Positions 62,686-64,000 of a stretch of DNA of 64,000 nucleotides are shown here, piece after piece (position 1 is the stretch's first letter; each line of letters begins with the position of its first letter). The stretch comes from Patagioenas fasciata (Eukaryota > Chordata > Aves > Columbiformes > Columbidae): contig NC_092520.1 in assembly GCF_037038585.1 (NCBI RefSeq), positions 58,990,501 through 59,054,500 of the forward strand, in the 5' to 3' direction. Under the pieces are notes generated by a model. That model had not been told where the DNA came from, ran no database searches, and was given only the letters and a program-made list of their open reading frames with translations. Made by a program: the position numbers and the translations under genes.

Positions 62686-62846
62686 GCACAGTGGTCGTGC
62701 TCAGTAATCATTTGGGTTCTTATTTACTTAACTGTTTTCTATTTGACTATTTTTATCCCTTATATTTTTCTCCATATCCATGAAAAATAAGACTGACAGT
62801 AATAATGATAATTATAATGCTATAACAGAAAATATCTATACTTTAC
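62686..62846 (-). other. SLC10A2 intron 5, 5' part
   Basis: Intron sequence from the donor G|GTAAAG of exon 5 to the LTR-like segment. AT-rich with nothing else recognised. Confidence 0.75.
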
Positions 62847-63004
62847 CTACTAAAATTAGTCCTGCAAACAACAGCTGGAAAATGCTGTAGATGAGTGGGA
62901 AAGTAAACATCAGTTCAAGTTGTTCAGAGCTGAAGGAGAGCTGTACTATAGTTGAACATAGCTGAGAGTTTTGCATGCCTGTTTCCAGAGACACTGTACG
63001 ACAT
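62847..63004 (-). CDS. SLC10A2 exon 5, last transmembrane helices
   Basis: A 158-base exon with acceptor CCCTTCAG|A and donor G|GTAAAG. It contributes one base, 52 complete codons and one base, so both split codons agree with the neighbouring exons. The product begins [20 protein letters not shown]. It contains the SLC10 signature ETGMQN, whose acidic and amide residues belong to the sodium-site region of the family, then QLSF, and a final hydrophobic helix [19 protein letters not shown]. By ungapped alignment the glutamate of ETGMQN is human Glu261 and the following cysteine is Cys270. The residue at human Glu282 is Gln here (SSEQLEL). The protein takes up bile acids with sodium at the apical membrane of ileal enterocytes and in kidney and bile ducts. 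Confidence 0.95.
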
Positions 63005-63595
63005 CTGAAGGGAATCATACAAAGACAATTGTGAAATAGCAATCTGAGTGTCCTTATGCTTTTTAGTAATCTGGATAAGCAAGAAACATAGAGTAACTGA
63101 GAAAACAGTATCCTTAAGCTCAAGTAGTCAACAAAACACTCTACAAATCATGTGGGTGTTATCACCAGAACAATTTATGGCAGTTCAGCAGTTGTAAAGG
63201 ATGGTACTCCAACTTCAAGCCATGTATGTTATATTCAGTAACAACCAATGTCTCCCTTTCTTGTAATTATATTCTAAATTGTTGTCTGTCTCATACTCAT
63301 GAGAAATTTTACCACAGTCCCAACCAACTCATAAGTCAGATCTGTCTTGTCTATTTCCTTTGAAGTGCAGGACTTGGGTACACAAGGGGAAGACTGGAGG
63401 AAATAGTATAGTAAAAATCTGTAAATAAAAGTGGGCACAGAAAAGTTTTATCTACACATAGTATCCCAGAAACAGGGTTGGGGAATGAGTGACTCTGTGG
63501 CGTAGCTAATGTTTAGAGAGCATTCTCAGCATTGATTAATCGTTACAGAAAAACTTTAACAGCTGAAATAAGATCTTTATAACAGAAATCTATAC
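63005..63595 (-). other. SLC10A2 intron 4
   Basis: A 591-base intron between donor CACAG|GTATAG and acceptor CCCTTCAG|A. AT-rich with no repeat or other feature recognised. Confidence 0.85.
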
Positions 63596-63771
63596 CTGTG
63601 CCAAGTCAGACCAGCTATGCGGGCCAGAATGAATCCCAGACTATAGCCAGCTGCAGGAAATATCGTGCCAATGATCCATAGCTTCGGTGATATAGTCCAG
63701 GAGCCTCTGTACAGTATTCCCCCAACCACAGCAATGAGCACGATGAGGACTGCTCCCACAATGGAACCGAC
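63596..63771 (-). CDS. SLC10A2 exon 4, transmembrane core
   Basis: A 176-base exon: 58 complete codons plus two bases of the arginine codon shared with exon 5. The acceptor is CCCTCACAG|GTC and the donor CACAG|GTATAG. The product runs from a hydrophobic helix ([20 protein letters not shown]) through [19 protein letters not shown] and [11 protein letters not shown]. It is near-identical in order to the human ileal transporter, including the [11 protein letters not shown] and AGYSLGF motifs. This strong match separates it from SLC10A1 (NTCP) and other SLC10 members. The initial codon joins in phase 0 to an exon beyond the window, so the gene's first three exons and promoter lie to the right of base 64000. 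Confidence 0.95.
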
Positions 63772-64000
63772 CTGTGAGGGGAAAGAGGAAGGACTGAGTA
63801 AATGAAAGACCCTAAAGAAATTTAGTGGCATCAAACATAGTGTCAAACAGACCCTTGAGTGTCTCTGAGTCAATGAAACATCTTATTAAACATAAAATCT
63901 AAAGTTTATGACAATGTAATTCACAGCAGGCAAACAGATTAGATAGCTTCCATTTTTCCCAAACAGAAAATGTACGATGTACTTCAATATGTGACTACAG
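63772..64000 (-). other. SLC10A2 intron 3 (partial)
   Basis: Intron upstream of the exon 4 acceptor. On the gene strand it carries the pyrimidine-rich stretch TCCTTCCTCTTTCCCCTCACAG. It continues past the window edge. Confidence 0.85.

Overview
This is vertebrate nuclear DNA and almost certainly avian. It holds CR1 LINE fragments of several ages, including young-looking copies with the bird-type ATTCTGTG tail, spliced exons and an AT-rich, stop-rich background with no bacterial operon structure. The young CR1 copies suggest a neoavian bird, but the species cannot be named from the sequence.

The only protein-coding gene I can support is at the right end, on the minus strand: the last three coding exons of SLC10A2, the ileal sodium/bile acid cotransporter (ASBT/IBAT). 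Exons 4, 5 and 6 by human numbering lie at 63771-63596, 63004-62847 and 61250-61117. All splice sites seen have AG/GT boundaries, the reading phases join exactly, and the tail ends in a stop at 61117-61119. The 3' UTR probably runs leftward, with polyadenylation signals at 60843-60848 and 59188-59193. The rest of the gene lies beyond base 64000. The only insertions I recognise within the gene are in intron 5: a CR1 copy with part of its ORF2 coding sequence (61560-62079), followed by a stretch laid out like a retroviral LTR (about 62080-62685). Both are antisense to the gene.

Everything from base 1 to about 59.1 kb looks like a gene desert downstream of SLC10A2. Human SLC10A2 also lies beside a large gene-poor interval towards EFNB2, so this fits known synteny, although the neighbour is not seen here. 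Recognisable elements, left to right: a short young CR1 tail (1040-1125); a GATA microsatellite (3379-3419); old CR1 pieces including an endonuclease-domain remnant (3835-4925); a probable CORE-SINE/MIR relic (about 14010-14097); the 3' end of a gammaretrovirus-like endogenous retrovirus with a 682-bp LTR (19245-20282); an 81-bp palindromic mariner-like MITE with TA target duplications (24791-24871); and two old CR1 reverse-transcriptase fragments of different subfamilies lying head to tail (38880-39800). Microsatellites and homopolymer runs are scattered throughout.

I found no operon, CRISPR array, tRNA, rRNA or undescribed gene system. The more interesting observations are modest: the foldback mariner MITE, the env-plus-LTR remnant with no 5' half, the antisense LTR-like promoter/polyadenylation layout inside SLC10A2, a pair of similar unannotated segments 31 kb apart, and a possible change at the position of human ASBT Glu282.
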